Shown here one piece after another: positions 17,861-26,467 of a stretch of DNA of 50,762 bases. This DNA comes from DATFDN01 sp963767645 (GTDB lineage: Bacteria > Pseudomonadota > Alphaproteobacteria > Acetobacterales > Acetobacteraceae), in the NCBI GenBank assembly GCA_963767645.1, contig CAVYEW010000017.1, forward strand, positions 1-50,762, given 5' to 3'. A program made the translations under genes and the position numbers. Each line of letters opens with the position of its first letter. The first letter of the stretch is position 1. The notes beneath the pieces are model-generated. The model saw nothing but the letters and a program-made list of their open reading frames with translations. It had not been told where the DNA came from and did not search any database.

Positions 17861-20103
17861 GCCTCATGCGGCGGCTACTCCACTGGCATTGGCGCGGCTC
17901 CGCCCGGAGCTCCGCTGCAGGCTCGGGCTTCGGCAACCGTCTCTCCGGATTGCTGCTTGGCCGGGCAGTGACCATCGTGCTGGTCTCGCTCGCGCTGGCT
18001 GGCGGTCTCAGCACCTTCATCATTCTCGCGCGCGGGGCGCCGGTCGGCGTACAGCGCGGCGCGGGCGTTGCGCTGATGCTCGCCAATCTCTCGGTGCTGC
18101 TGCTGCTCGGCACGGTGCTTGCCGGCCGCCTCACCCGTGTCTGGGCGGATCGGCGGCGCGGTTCGGCCGGCTCGCGCCTGCATGTGCGCCTCGTGCTGCT
18201 GTTCGGCGGGGTCGCGGTGGCGCCGGCGATCCTCGTCGCGACCTTCGCCGTCGCCTTCTTCCATTTCGGCATCCAGTCCTGGTTCAACGATCCGGTGCGC
18301 ACGGCAGTGACCGAGTCCTTGCAGGTCGCGCGCGGCTATCTGGACGAGCATCGCAACAACGTCCGCGCCGTCGCGCTGGAGATGGCGAACGACCTGAACC
18401 GCGCCGGCGTCTATCTGCTCTCCGCGCCTTCCGTGTTCGCGCAGATCCTTGGCGAGCAGACGACCTTGCGCGGTCTGACCGAGGCGGTGATTTACGACCC
18501 GGCGAGCGGGCGCGTGATGGCCTCGGCCGGGCTGTTCGGCGGCCTGGGCACCGACCCGGCGCCCGCCTGGGCGACCGACCAGGCCCGCGCCGGCGACGTG
18601 GTCCTCATCAACTCGCCGGACGGCACCCGCGTGCGTGCGGTGGTGCAGCTCAATTCGACCCCGCCGCTGATGCTCATGATCGGCCGCCCGGTCGATCCGC
18701 AGATCGTCGGCTACATGCAGCGCACGGAGCGCGCCGTCTCCGAATACAAGCGCCTCGATGAGAGCCGCTCCTGGCTTCAGATCGCCTTCGCCTGGATCTT
18801 TGCCTCCGTCGCGCTGCTGGTGCTCGCGGCGGCCGTGCTGATCGGCCTGCTGCTAGCAAACCAGATCGCCCGTCCGATCGCCGGGCTGATCTCCGCCGCC
18901 GAGCGCGTGCGCGCCGGCGACCTGGCGGTACGGGTGCCGGACCCGCCGACCGATGACGAGATCGCCGGCCTGTCGCGCGCGTTCAACCGCATGACCGGCC
19001 AGCTCGCCGCGCAGCGGGCCGAGCTGATGGAGGTGTACCGCCAGATCGACGAGCGGCGGCGATTCACCGAGACGGTCCTGTCCGGCGTCTCGGCCGGCGT
19101 GATCGGGCTCGACGCGAAGGAACGGATAGAGCTGCCGAACAAGGCGGCGGACGAGCTGCTCGGTATCGACCTGCTGGCCGAGACCGGCCGGCCGCTTGCC
19201 GAGGTAGTGCCCGAGTTCGCGCCGTTGCTTGAAGCCGCCTCGGAAGCGCCGGAGCGGGCGCGCACCGCGGAAATCCAGATCGGCCCGGCGAACCGCCATC
19301 GTACCCTGATCGTGCGCATCGGCGCCGAGCTCACCAAAGGCGAGGTGCGCGGCTTCGTGGTCACGTTCGACGACATCACCGAGCTGCAGGTCGCTCAGCG
19401 CAAGGCGGCGTGGGCGGATGTTGCCCGGCGCATCGCCCACGAGATCAAGAACCCGCTCACCCCGATCCAGCTCGCCGCCGAGCGGCTGAAGCGGCGCTTC
19501 GCTCGTGAGATCGCCTCCGATCCCGAGACCTTCACGCAATGCGCCGACACGATCGTGCGCCATGTCGGCGACATGCGGCGCATGGTGGATGAGTTCTCCG
19601 CCTTCGCGCGGATGCCGCAGCCGGTGATCAAGGCCGAGGATGTCGGTCGCATCGCGCGGGAGGCGCTGGTGCTGCAGAAGGCCGCGCGTCCCGAGATCGA
19701 TTGGCAGACCGACATTCCCGAGCATGGCCCCATCGCCCTCTGCGACCGGCGGATGCTGCGCCAGGCATTGACCAACCTGCTGCAGAACGCGGCGGATGCA
19801 ATCGCGATGCGTACCACACCCGCGGACCAAGGCGCCGGCCGAATCGGTCTTGTGGTGCATCCTGAGGGGGCGGGCGTGCGTATCAGCGTCTCGGACAATG
19901 GAGTTGGTCTGCCGGAGCAGGATCGCACGCGCCTGACCGAGCCCTACGTGACCCACAAGCCGAAGGGCACCGGACTGGGGCTCGCGATCGCGAAGAAGAT
20001 CATGGAAGAGCATGGCGGACGGCTCGCGCTCGAGGATCGGCCGGACGGGCCGGGCGCGGTCGCGACGTTAAGCCTGCCAACGAGGATAGCCGATGCCGCA
20101 TGA
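17857..20103 (+). CDS. ntrY: Membrane sensor kinase NtrY
   Basis: A 748-residue histidine kinase. Hydrophobic segments at about 36-58, 72-92, 110-137 and 307-335 bracket an extracytoplasmic sensor region (about 140-305). A HAMP domain (336-390), a PAS domain (about 400-510) and the kinase core follow. The phosphoacceptor is H528 in RIAHEIKNPLTPIQ, the N-box is LLQNAADAI, and the ATP lid is GTGLGLAIAKKI. In Azospirillum and Rhodobacterales the NtrYX pair responds to nitrogen or redox state and cross-talks with NtrBC. Coupled to ntrC (ATGA) and overlapping ntrX by 11 bp. Confidence 0.95.
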
Positions 20104-21490
20104 CATCCTGATCGTTGACGACGAGCCGGATATCCGGCTGCTGATCGACGGCATCCTGCGTGACGAGGGCTATGAGACGCGGCAGGCGGGCGATTCGGAT
20201 GCGGCGCTCGCGGCGTTTCGCGCTAGGCGACCTTCGCTTGCCATTCTCGACGTCTGGTTGCAGGGCTCGCGGCTGGACGGGCTTGGCATCCTTGCCGCCC
20301 TGCATCGCGAGGAACCCCAGATTCCGGTGGTCATGATCTCCGGTCACGGCACCATCGAGATGGCGGTGCAGGCCATTCAGCAGGGCGCGTACGATTTCAT
20401 CGAGAAGCCGTTCGAGGCCGACCGCCTGCTGCTGTGTATGCGCCGCGCGCTGGAGGCGGCGGCGCTGGCGCGCGAGAACGCCGAGCTGCGCCTGCGCGCG
20501 GGGCCGGAGGCGACGCTCACCGGCGACAGCGCGGCCATCCAGGGGGTGCGCGCCCAGATCGAGAAGGTGGCGCCGACCGGCTCGCGCGTGCTGATCCAGG
20601 GGCCTGCCGGCAGTGGCAAGGAGGTGGCAGCGCGCATGATCCATGCCCGCTCGCGCCGCGCTGACGGACCGTTTGTTGTGCTGAACTGCGCGACGCTCGC
20701 CCCCGCCCGCTTCGAGGAGGAGTTGTTCGGGATCGAGGCCGGAGCGGACCCAGCGTCGCACCCGCGCCGCGCCGGCGTGCTGGAACGCGCGCATGGCGGC
20801 ACGCTGCTGCTGGACGAGATCTCGGACATGCCGCTCGAGACTCAGGGCAAGATCGTGCGTGTCTTGCAGGACCAGGGTTTCGAGCGGCTCGGCGGCTCGG
20901 CGCGGGTGAAGGTCGACGTGCGCGTGCTGTCGGCCACCAACCGGGACCTGCATGCCGAAATCGCCGCCGGCCGGTTCCGCGAGGATCTGTTCTATCGGCT
21001 CGCTGTGGTGCCGCTGCGGATGCCGGCGCTGAAGGATAGGCGCGAGGACGTCCCGGCGCTGGCGCGCTACTTCCTCGCCCGCTCGGCCGAGACTTCGGGA
21101 ATGCCCCGGCGCGAGCTGTCGGCGGACGCGATGGCCGCGCTGCAAGCCTATGATTGGCCCGGCAATGTCCGCCAGCTGCGCAATGTGATGGACTGGCTGC
21201 TGATCATGGCGCCGGGATCGGCCGGCGATCCGGTGCGCGCCGACGCCTTGCCCCCCGAGATCGGCGCGGGCGCCCCTGCCCTGCTAACCATGGACCCCTC
21301 AGCGGATATCATGTCGCTGCCCCTGCGCGAGGCCCGCGACCTGTTCGAGACGCAGTACCTGCAAGCGCAACTGCTACGCTTCGGCGGCAACATCAGCCGC
21401 ACCGCCCAGTTCGTCGGCATGGAACGCAGCGCGCTGCACCGCAAGCTGAAGCAGCTCGGCGTGCATTCGGAGGAGAAGGTGGGAGGATAG
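20093..21490 (+). CDS. ntrX: Response regulator NtrX
   Basis: A 465-residue NtrC-family regulator. The receiver has D53 (AILDVWLQGS), the AAA+ Walker A is GPAGSGKE at 170-177, and the C-terminal Fis-type helix-turn-helix is NISRTAQFVGMERSALHRKL. The GAFTGA loop that contacts sigma-54 is absent: at that position the sequence reads GIEAGADPASHPRRAG. This is typical of alphaproteobacterial NtrX, which acts with sigma-70 promoters instead. Last gene of the dusB-ntrBCYX operon; no clear terminator follows directly, but structured repeats begin about 100 bp downstream. Confidence 0.95.
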   Translation: MPHDILIVDDEPDIRLLIDGILRDEGYETRQAGDSDAALAAFRARRPSLAILDVWLQGSRLDGLGILAALHREEPQIPVVMISGHGTIEMAVQAIQQGAYDFIEKPFEADRLLLCMRRALEAAALARENAELRLRAGPEATLTGDSAAIQGVRAQIEKVAPTGSRVLIQGPAGSGKEVAARMIHARSRRADGPFVVLNCATLAPARFEEELFGIEAGADPASHPRRAGVLERAHGGTLLLDEISDMPLETQGKIVRVLQDQGFERLGGSARVKVDVRVLSATNRDLHAEIAAGRFREDLFYRLAVVPLRMPALKDRREDVPALARYFLARSAETSGMPRRELSADAMAALQAYDWPGNVRQLRNVMDWLLIMAPGSAGDPVRADALPPEIGAGAPALLTMDPSADIMSLPLREARDLFETQYLQAQLLRFGGNISRTAQFVGMERSALHRKLKQLGVHSEEKVGG

Positions 21491-21593
21491 GCAAGAGTCT
21501 CGCGCACTGTGCGTCGGGTGGAAGTGTCTGCATTCGCTTTCGTGGCCCTCTGACCGCTGCTGCGCTTGCGCCCGACTTCTGCCAACGTGTGTG

Positions 21594-21681
21594 CCGTCCT
21601 GGCCGGACTTATTCCGGCCATCCACGACTTTGCAACGGCAAGGAAAGCCGTGGGTGCCCGCGACAAGCGCGGGCATGACGG
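21594..21681. repeat. Palindromic intergenic repeat, core copy C
   Basis: A module of three hairpins: ggccgga/tccggcc (around 21600-21620), a middle hairpin ccacg-a-cttt/aaag-c-cgtgg, and tgcccgcg-aca-agcgcgggca. The outer edges ccgtc and gacgg are also complementary. It shares this layout and much of the last hairpin with the repeats at 21691 and 25641, but without their long terminal arms. The rest of the 545-bp gap between ntrX and the transaminase gene (21491-22035) holds no gene I can support. Confidence 0.65.
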
Positions 21682-21690
21682 GGATGATTT

Positions 21691-21863
21691 ATACCAGGCT
21701 GCGTTGAAAGTGATCTGTTGCCCACTCCGTCATGCCCGGCCCCCGGATCAAGTCCGGGGACAGGCTCCGGCCGGGCATCCACGCCTTCGCTTGCCGCCAT
21801 CAAGGCGTGGATGCCCGCGACAAGCGCGGGGAGGAGCAAGTCAACTTCAAGGCGGGCCGGTAT
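21691..21863. repeat. MITE-like repeat with terminal inverted arms, copy A
   Basis: A 173-bp element. The left end (ataccaggctgcgttgaaag, then tga.ctgttgc) is an imperfect inverted repeat of the right end (gagcaagtcaacttcaaggc, then gggccggtat) over about 30 bp. Inside are hairpins: a cccgg stem with an inserted ccccgga...tccgggg hairpin, catccacgcctt/aaggcgtggatg, and gcccgcg-aca-agcgcggg. The second full copy is at 25641-25800 in the same orientation. No coding capacity is seen, so it would be non-autonomous if mobile. No clear target-site duplication was found. Confidence 0.7.
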
Positions 21864-22035
21864 TAGGCGTCAATCACGGTTGCAGGCGGCTGTTACAAGC
21901 GATGCACTATGCCTATCCTGTCGAGGCATCGTCCGAACCGGACGGCATCACCATCAGCCGCTCGGGCTGAACAACGTGGCGTCATAGCGGCGCGAGAGTG
22001 CCCCATACCGCCTGCCATCCATCGGAGCAGATCAC

Positions 22036-22902
22036 ATGAGCCGCACCGCCTACGTGAACGGCCGCTATGTCCCCCAGCGCGACGCCGCGGTGAACGTCGA
22101 GGATCGCGGCTATCAGTTTGCCGACGGCATCTACGAGGTGATCTACCTGCACAATGGACGGCTGATCGATGCTGACCTGCATCTCGATCGTCTGGAGCGG
22201 TCGCTGCGCGAGCTGCGCCTTCCCGCGCCGATGAGCCGCGCGGCGCTGCGGCGCGTGCTGATGGAGACGGCGGCGCGCAACCGGGTGAGCCAAGGGATAC
22301 TCTACATCCAGATCACGCGCGGCGTGGCGCCCCGCGACCATGCCTTCCCGAACCGCGCCGTGCCGCCCGCCCTCGTCGTGACGGCCCGGCGCACCCCGCC
22401 CTATCCACGCGATCCCGCCGCTTGGGCCGCCGGCGCTGTGACGCACCCCGATCTGCGCTGGGCACGCTGCGACATCAAGACGGTTGGGCTGACCGCCAAC
22501 GTGCTCGCCAAGCAGGCGGCGCGCGAACAGGGCGCGGCGGAGGCCATCCTGATCGACCGCGACGGCATGGTGACGGAAGGCGCCTCGACCACGCTGTGGA
22601 TCGTCGATGCCGAGGGACGCCTGCGCACCCGCCACCTCGATAACGCGGTGCTGCCCGGCTGCACGCGGGCCGCTCTCATCGCCGAGCTGCGCGCCGAGGG
22701 TATCGACTTCGACGAGCGCCGGTTCAGCGAGCAGGAGCTGCGTGCGGCGCGCGAGGTGTTCCTGACCAGCGCCACCAGCTTCGTCCGCCCGATCGTCCGT
22801 ATCGACGGCAAGCCGGTCGGCGACGGCACCGTGGGGCCGCTCACCCGGCGGCTGTTCGATATCTTCGCCCGGCATGTGACCGGGATGCGGAACGCCGCGT
22901 AG
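22036..22902 (+). CDS. D-amino-acid transaminase-like PLP enzyme (fold type IV)
   Basis: A 288-residue class IV aminotransferase. Visible marks: VNVEDRGYQFADGIYEVI at the N-terminus, ILYIQITRGVAPRDHAFP, the PLP lysine K148 in CDIKTVGLTANVL, and the phosphate-binding region EGASTTLWIV. Sequence order and length match D-alanine/D-amino-acid transaminase (dat), which supplies D-Ala or D-Glu; branched-chain aminotransferase or aminodeoxychorismate lyase-like activity is possible. A dat-like gene after ntrX is, as I recall, common in Rhodospirillales, where hfq usually follows; here proA follows instead. Confidence 0.85.
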   Translation: MSRTAYVNGRYVPQRDAAVNVEDRGYQFADGIYEVIYLHNGRLIDADLHLDRLERSLRELRLPAPMSRAALRRVLMETAARNRVSQGILYIQITRGVAPRDHAFPNRAVPPALVVTARRTPPYPRDPAAWAAGAVTHPDLRWARCDIKTVGLTANVLAKQAAREQGAAEAILIDRDGMVTEGASTTLWIVDAEGRLRTRHLDNAVLPGCTRAALIAELRAEGIDFDERRFSEQELRAAREVFLTSATSFVRPIVRIDGKPVGDGTVGPLTRRLFDIFARHVTGMRNAA

Positions 22903-22958
22903 GCCGACCCACTGGAAACGGCTTGCGCCCCGCGTCACATTGGGCGAGGGGACGCGCC

Positions 22959-24218
22959 ATGCATATCGAGACCGACGCTGCCAAGCACCTGAGCCGCACC
23001 GCCGAGGCGGCGCGCGCCGCTTCGCGCGTGCTCGCCCGCGCTTCGGCCGGTCGGCGCGACGCCGCCCTGCGCGCCATGGCTGCGGCGCTGCGGGGCGGCG
23101 CGGCCGAGGTGATCGCGGCGAACGCGGCCGATCTCGCTGAGAGCACCGGGAATGCGGCGTTCCGCGACCGGCTCGCGCTGACCCCGGATCGCGTCGAGGC
23201 CATGGCGCGCGGGCTGGAGGACATCGCGGGCTTGCCCGACCCGCTCGCTCGCACGCTCGCCGACTGGACCCGCCCGAACGGGCTTCGCATCCAGCGCGTC
23301 GCCACGCCGATCGGGGTAATCGGCATGATCTACGAGAGCCGCCCCAATGTCGGCGCCGACGCCGCCGGGTTGTGCCTGAAATCCGGCAACGCGGTGATCC
23401 TGCGCGGCGGCTCGGAGAGCATCCGCAGCGCCCGGGCGATCAACGCAGCGCTGATCGCCGGCCTGCGCAAGTCGGGGCTGCCGGAGGCGGGGGTGCAGAT
23501 CGCGCCGACCGCCGATCGCGCCTATGTCGCGGCCATGCTCGGCGCGGCGGGGCTGATCGACCTTATCATCCCGCGCGGCGGCCGGTCCTTGGTGGAGCGC
23601 GTGCAGCGCGAGGCGCGCGTGCCCGTCCTCGCCCACGCCGAGGGGCTCTGTCATACCTATGTCCATGCCGCCGCCGACCCGGCGATGGCGCGCGCGGTCG
23701 TGCTCAACGCCAAGCTGCGCCGCCCCGGCGTGTGCGGCGCGACCGAGACGCTGCTGATCGACGCCGAGGCAGCGCCAGGCCTTCTGCCCGGCATCATCGG
23801 CGAGCTGCGCGCGCGCGGCTGCGGCTTCCGCGCCGACGCGGCTTCCCGCGCCATCCTTCCCGATCTGCCCGCCGCGAGCGAAGCCGACTACGACACGGAA
23901 TGGCTGGATGCCGTGCTCTCCGTGCGGGTGGTGGATGGAATAGACGCGGCGCTGGCCCACATCGCGCGGCACGGCAGCGAGCACACCGACGCCATCATCA
24001 CCGAGGACGCGGCGGCGGCCGAGCGCTTCCTGCGCGGCGTCGATAGCGCGGTCGCGATGTGGAACGCCTCGACCCAGTTTTGCGACGGCGGGGAGTTCGG
24101 CTTCGGCGCCGAGATCGGCATCGCCACCGGACGAATCCACGCGCGCGGTCCGGTCGGGCTGGAGCAGCTCACGACATACCGCTATCTCGTGCTCGGCGGC
24201 GGTCAGGTGCGCCCCTGA
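22959..24218 (+). CDS. proA: Glutamate-5-semialdehyde dehydrogenase ProA
   Basis: A 419-residue enzyme that reduces gamma-glutamyl phosphate to glutamate semialdehyde in proline synthesis. Motifs: IGVIGMIYESRPNVGADAAG, catalytic C259 in RRPGVCGATETLL, and ARGPVGLEQLTTYRY at the C-terminus. The ATG at 22959 has GAGGG 8 nt upstream and gives the normal N-terminus; a longer frame starts at 22923. It precedes nadD and rsfS, an order seen in many Alphaproteobacteria, usually with proB in front. proB is not in this window. Confidence 0.95.
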   Translation: MHIETDAAKHLSRTAEAARAASRVLARASAGRRDAALRAMAAALRGGAAEVIAANAADLAESTGNAAFRDRLALTPDRVEAMARGLEDIAGLPDPLARTLADWTRPNGLRIQRVATPIGVIGMIYESRPNVGADAAGLCLKSGNAVILRGGSESIRSARAINAALIAGLRKSGLPEAGVQIAPTADRAYVAAMLGAAGLIDLIIPRGGRSLVERVQREARVPVLAHAEGLCHTYVHAAADPAMARAVVLNAKLRRPGVCGATETLLIDAEAAPGLLPGIIGELRARGCGFRADAASRAILPDLPAASEADYDTEWLDAVLSVRVVDGIDAALAHIARHGSEHTDAIITEDAAAAERFLRGVDSAVAMWNASTQFCDGGEFGFGAEIGIATGRIHARGPVGLEQLTTYRYLVLGGGQVRP

Positions 24219-24274
24219 GCTTGCCTCGGCCGCTCGCAGCCGACCCCGTGCCGCGCTTCGGCGACCGGCGGCGG

Positions 24275-24850
24275 ATGCGCGTCGGCCTGCTCGGCGGATC
24301 GTTCAACCCCGCGCATCCGGGGCATCTGCACGTCGCCCGCCTGGCGCGGCGGCGGCTTCGGCTCGATCAGGTCTGGCTCATGGTCTCGCCCGGCAATGTG
24401 TTGAAGCCGAGCGCCGGAATGGCGCCCTTTGCCCGCCGCCTCGCCTCGGCTCGCGCCCTGGCCGACGGCCGCAGGATCGTCGCCACCGGAATCGAGGCGG
24501 CGCTCGGCACCCGCTACAGTTACGACACGGTGCAAGCGCTGCTGCGGCGCTTTCCGCGCGCCGCGTTCGTCTGGATCATGGGCGCTGACATCCTGGAGCA
24601 GTTGCCGCGCTGGCAGCGCTGGCGAGGGATTGCCCGGCACGTGCCCTTCGCCATCGTCCCGCGCGGCGGACGCAATCTGCGCGTCCTGGCTGGCCGTGCG
24701 GCGCGCGCCCTGCGCGCCGGCCGCCTCCCGGACTGCGCCGCTCCGGCGCTGCTCGCCGCCCCGCTGCCGGCCTGGACGTTCCTGAGCGTGCCGCGCCATC
24801 CCGCCTCGGCCACCGCCATCAGAATGGCTCGTCAGGGAGGATCGTCATAG
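24275..24850 (+). CDS. nadD: Nicotinate-nucleotide adenylyltransferase NadD
   Basis: A 191-residue nucleotidyltransferase that makes nicotinate adenine dinucleotide in NAD synthesis. It opens with VGLLGGSFNPAHPGHLHVAR, the (T/H)xGH-type nucleotide site, and has WLMVSPGNVLK, WIMGADILEQLPRWQRW and the C-terminal SATAIR (ISSTxIR type). Start uncertain: the ATG at 24275 is the only in-frame ATG, but a GTG at 24248 would add PRFGDRRR, a segment that resembles the N-terminal extension of related proteins. The stop codon (24848-24850) overlaps a possible AUA start of rsfS. Confidence 0.92.
   Translation: MRVGLLGGSFNPAHPGHLHVARLARRRLRLDQVWLMVSPGNVLKPSAGMAPFARRLASARALADGRRIVATGIEAALGTRYSYDTVQALLRRFPRAAFVWIMGADILEQLPRWQRWRGIARHVPFAIVPRGGRNLRVLAGRAARALRAGRLPDCAAPALLAAPLPAWTFLSVPRHPASATAIRMARQGGSS
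24834..24849 (+). promoter_or_regulatory. Shine-Dalgarno site and possible AUA start of rsfS
   Basis: The sequence agggagg (24834-24840) is followed, 6 nt later, by ATA-GCC-AAG at 24847. The ATA is in frame with rsfS and overlaps the nadD TAG as ATAG, like the common ATGA coupling. No ATG or GTG lies in frame before the conserved domain; the first standard start is TTG at 24910 without a good ribosome site. A non-standard AUA start, or an ATG-to-ATA change in this strain or assembly, would explain it. Confidence 0.45.
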
Positions 24851-24909
24851 CCAAGCCCCCTTCGACCCCGCAGCCGCGCAAGCGCACGGTCCGCAAGGCG
24901 CCCAAGCCG

Positions 24910-25347
24910 TTGCCGGCCGCCGACAAGACCCCTGGCTCGCCCCGCAAGAAGGCGGCCATCGCGGGACCGGGCAACGCACCGCACAAGCTCGCGGCCCCGG
25001 ACCAGTCCGAACAGCTCGACCGGCTGCAGGGCCTGATCGTCACCAGCCTGGAGGACGACAAGGCCGAAGGCGTGGTCGCGATGGATCTGGCCGGCAAGGC
25101 CGCGTTCTGCGACCGCATGGTGATCGCCACCGGGCTCGCCGACCGGCAGATCTCGGCAATGGCCGAGCATCTCGTCGATAAGCTGGAGGAGGCGGGGCTC
25201 AAGCGCGTGCAGATTGAGGGCGCGGGCGGCTCCGACTGGGTGCTGATCGATGCCGGCGACATCGTGGTGCATCTGTTCAAGCCGGAGGCGCGAACGATGT
25301 ACGCGCTCGAGAAGATGTGGGGCGCGGATCTGGACGAGGGGGGTTGA
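24910..25347 (+). CDS. rsfS: Ribosomal silencing factor RsfS
   Basis: From the first standard start (TTG, 24910) a 145-residue RsfS/Iojap family protein. It binds ribosomal protein uL14 and blocks subunit joining when nutrients are short. The domain occupies about 38-140: LIVTSLEDDKAEGVVAMDL, DRMVIATGLADRQISAMAEHL, GSDWVLIDAGDIVVHLF and the C-terminal ALEKMWG. An N-terminal basic, proline-rich extension (KTPGSPRKKAAIAG) precedes it. If translation starts at the ATA at 24847 the protein gains 21 residues of the same lysine/proline-rich type. Follows nadD in the usual order; rlmH, which often follows, is not here. Confidence 0.9.
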   Translation: MPAADKTPGSPRKKAAIAGPGNAPHKLAAPDQSEQLDRLQGLIVTSLEDDKAEGVVAMDLAGKAAFCDRMVIATGLADRQISAMAEHLVDKLEEAGLKRVQIEGAGGSDWVLIDAGDIVVHLFKPEARTMYALEKMWGADLDEGG

Positions 25348-25443
25348 GGGCAGGCCATCGTGATTAGCGGCATGTGCCGGCGGGCGCCCGAACACTTCGC
25401 CGGAAGCCCTACGGCATGCACACATCGCGCGCGGGCAAACTCG

Positions 25444-25477
25444 GCTCCCTCTCCGCCCTCCGAGGCGGAGAGGGAGC
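25444..25477. repeat. Hairpin, 14-bp perfect stem
   Basis: gctccctctccgcc (25444-25457) pairs fully with ggcggagagggagc (25464-25477) across a 6-nt loop. No T-run follows. It resembles the hairpin after pnp (34914-34945), which shares the ccctctcc/ggagaggg theme, so it may be a dispersed repeat, a terminator or an mRNA-end stabiliser for the rsfS transcript. Confidence 0.55.
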
Positions 25478-25640
25478 GGAGCCGGGCACCTGGACGATAC
25501 GACAGGTGCGGAAGGAATGTTTGAATGCCGTAGGATGGGCCTCGCTGCTGGTGGCGACGGAACCAGGCAGCAAATCGGCGGTGGAAGCGACGCGACAGGG
25601 AGCCGGCACGTTACAATATCTACTTAGCCGGACGCCTCTC

Positions 25641-25800
25641 ATACTAGGCTGCATTGAAAGTGACCTGTTGCCCACTCCGTCATGCCCGGCGCAGGCCGGG
25701 CATCCACGCCTTCGCTTGCCGCCATCAAGGCGTGGATGCTCGCGACAAGCGCGAGCATGACGGCGGGGAGGAGCAAGTCAACTTCAAGGCGGGCCGGTAT
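25641..25800. repeat. MITE-like repeat with terminal inverted arms, copy B
   Basis: A 160-bp copy of the element at 21691, in the same orientation. The ends (atactaggctgcattgaaag and acttcaaggcgggccggtat) are again imperfect inverted repeats. Compared with copy A it lacks the ccccgga/tccgggg insert but keeps a gagcatgacgg right arm that copy A has lost. In the last hairpin, gcccgcg/cgcggg in copy A is gctcgcg/cgcgagc here, so both sides of a base pair have changed together. Confidence 0.7.
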
Positions 25801-25956
25801 CACTCATTGCACGATGGCTCGTCGGACTGAATGAAGCGGGCCTCCTCGCGACAATGACTCTCATGAGTTCGCATCTTACGAAAGCCCCGACCGGCTCCAT
25901 TCCCCCTGGCACACCATGACGAAGGCCTGCCAGTCAGACGTGCTGCACGTGTGAGC

Positions 25957-26412
25957 CTATCCCGCCGGTCGCCGACGCATGAACGCGGCGCGCAGGCAGC
26001 GCGCAACGACCTCGCCGCGCTGATTGGTCGCCTGGTGCTCGAACTCCACCACCCCCGCCTCCGGGCGCGACCGGCTCGCGCGCACCGAACGAACCACCGA
26101 GCGGGCGCGCAGCGTGTCGCCGTGGAACACCGGCTTCGGGAACTCGACCTTGCTCATGCCGAGATTGCCGATGGTGGTCCCGAGCGTCGTCTCGCCCACC
26201 GTCATCCCGATCAGCAGCCCGAGGGTGAAGATGCTGTTCACCAGCGGCCGGCCGAACTCGGTCGTCTTGGCGAACTCGGCATCGAGATGCAGCGGCTGCG
26301 GGTTCATCGTCAGCGTGGTGAACAGCACATTGTCCATCTCGGTGACGGTGCGCGACATCGCATGCTCGAACACCTGCCCTTCGTGGAACTCCTCGAAATA
26401 AAGCCCGGCCAT
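25957..26412 (-). CDS. MaoC family (R)-specific enoyl-CoA hydratase-like protein
   Basis: A 151-residue single hot-dog MaoC-like dehydratase. It starts MAGLYFEEFHEGQVFEHAMS, has MNPQPLHLDAEFAKTTEFGR, the typical N-x-Q/P-L-H active-site block, then PLVNSIFTLGLLIGM and HGDTLRARSVV. Related proteins hydrate mesaconyl-, beta-methylmalyl- or enoyl-CoA. AGGAGG lies 6 nt before the ATG at 26412. The next gene upstream on the same strand encodes an HpcH/HpaI aldolase 55 bp away. That pairing suggests a pathway in which a hydrated CoA ester is cleaved, but the substrate is unknown. Confidence 0.85.
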   Translation of the reverse strand: MAGLYFEEFHEGQVFEHAMSRTVTEMDNVLFTTLTMNPQPLHLDAEFAKTTEFGRPLVNSIFTLGLLIGMTVGETTLGTTIGNLGMSKVEFPKPVFHGDTLRARSVVRSVRASRSRPEAGVVEFEHQATNQRGEVVARCLRAAFMRRRPAG

Positions 26413-26467
26413 ATGCAGCCTCCTGCACGACTGACGAAGGCTAGAGCCCGCCCGCACAGGCGGCAAG

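Larger units (their letters stand above)
25348..25956. other. 609-bp gene-free stretch holding repeats
   Basis: Between rsfS and the convergent MaoC gene I find no credible gene. It holds a 14-bp hairpin (25444-25477), the second copy of the MITE-like repeat (25641-25800) and otherwise nothing recognisable. An open frame at 25374-25760 translates the repeat and lacks any family resemblance. Confidence 0.6.

Noticed and set aside
25374..25760. 128-codon frame between rsfS and the MaoC gene
   Set aside because: It translates the hairpin and the MITE-like repeat; there is no ribosome site or family signal.
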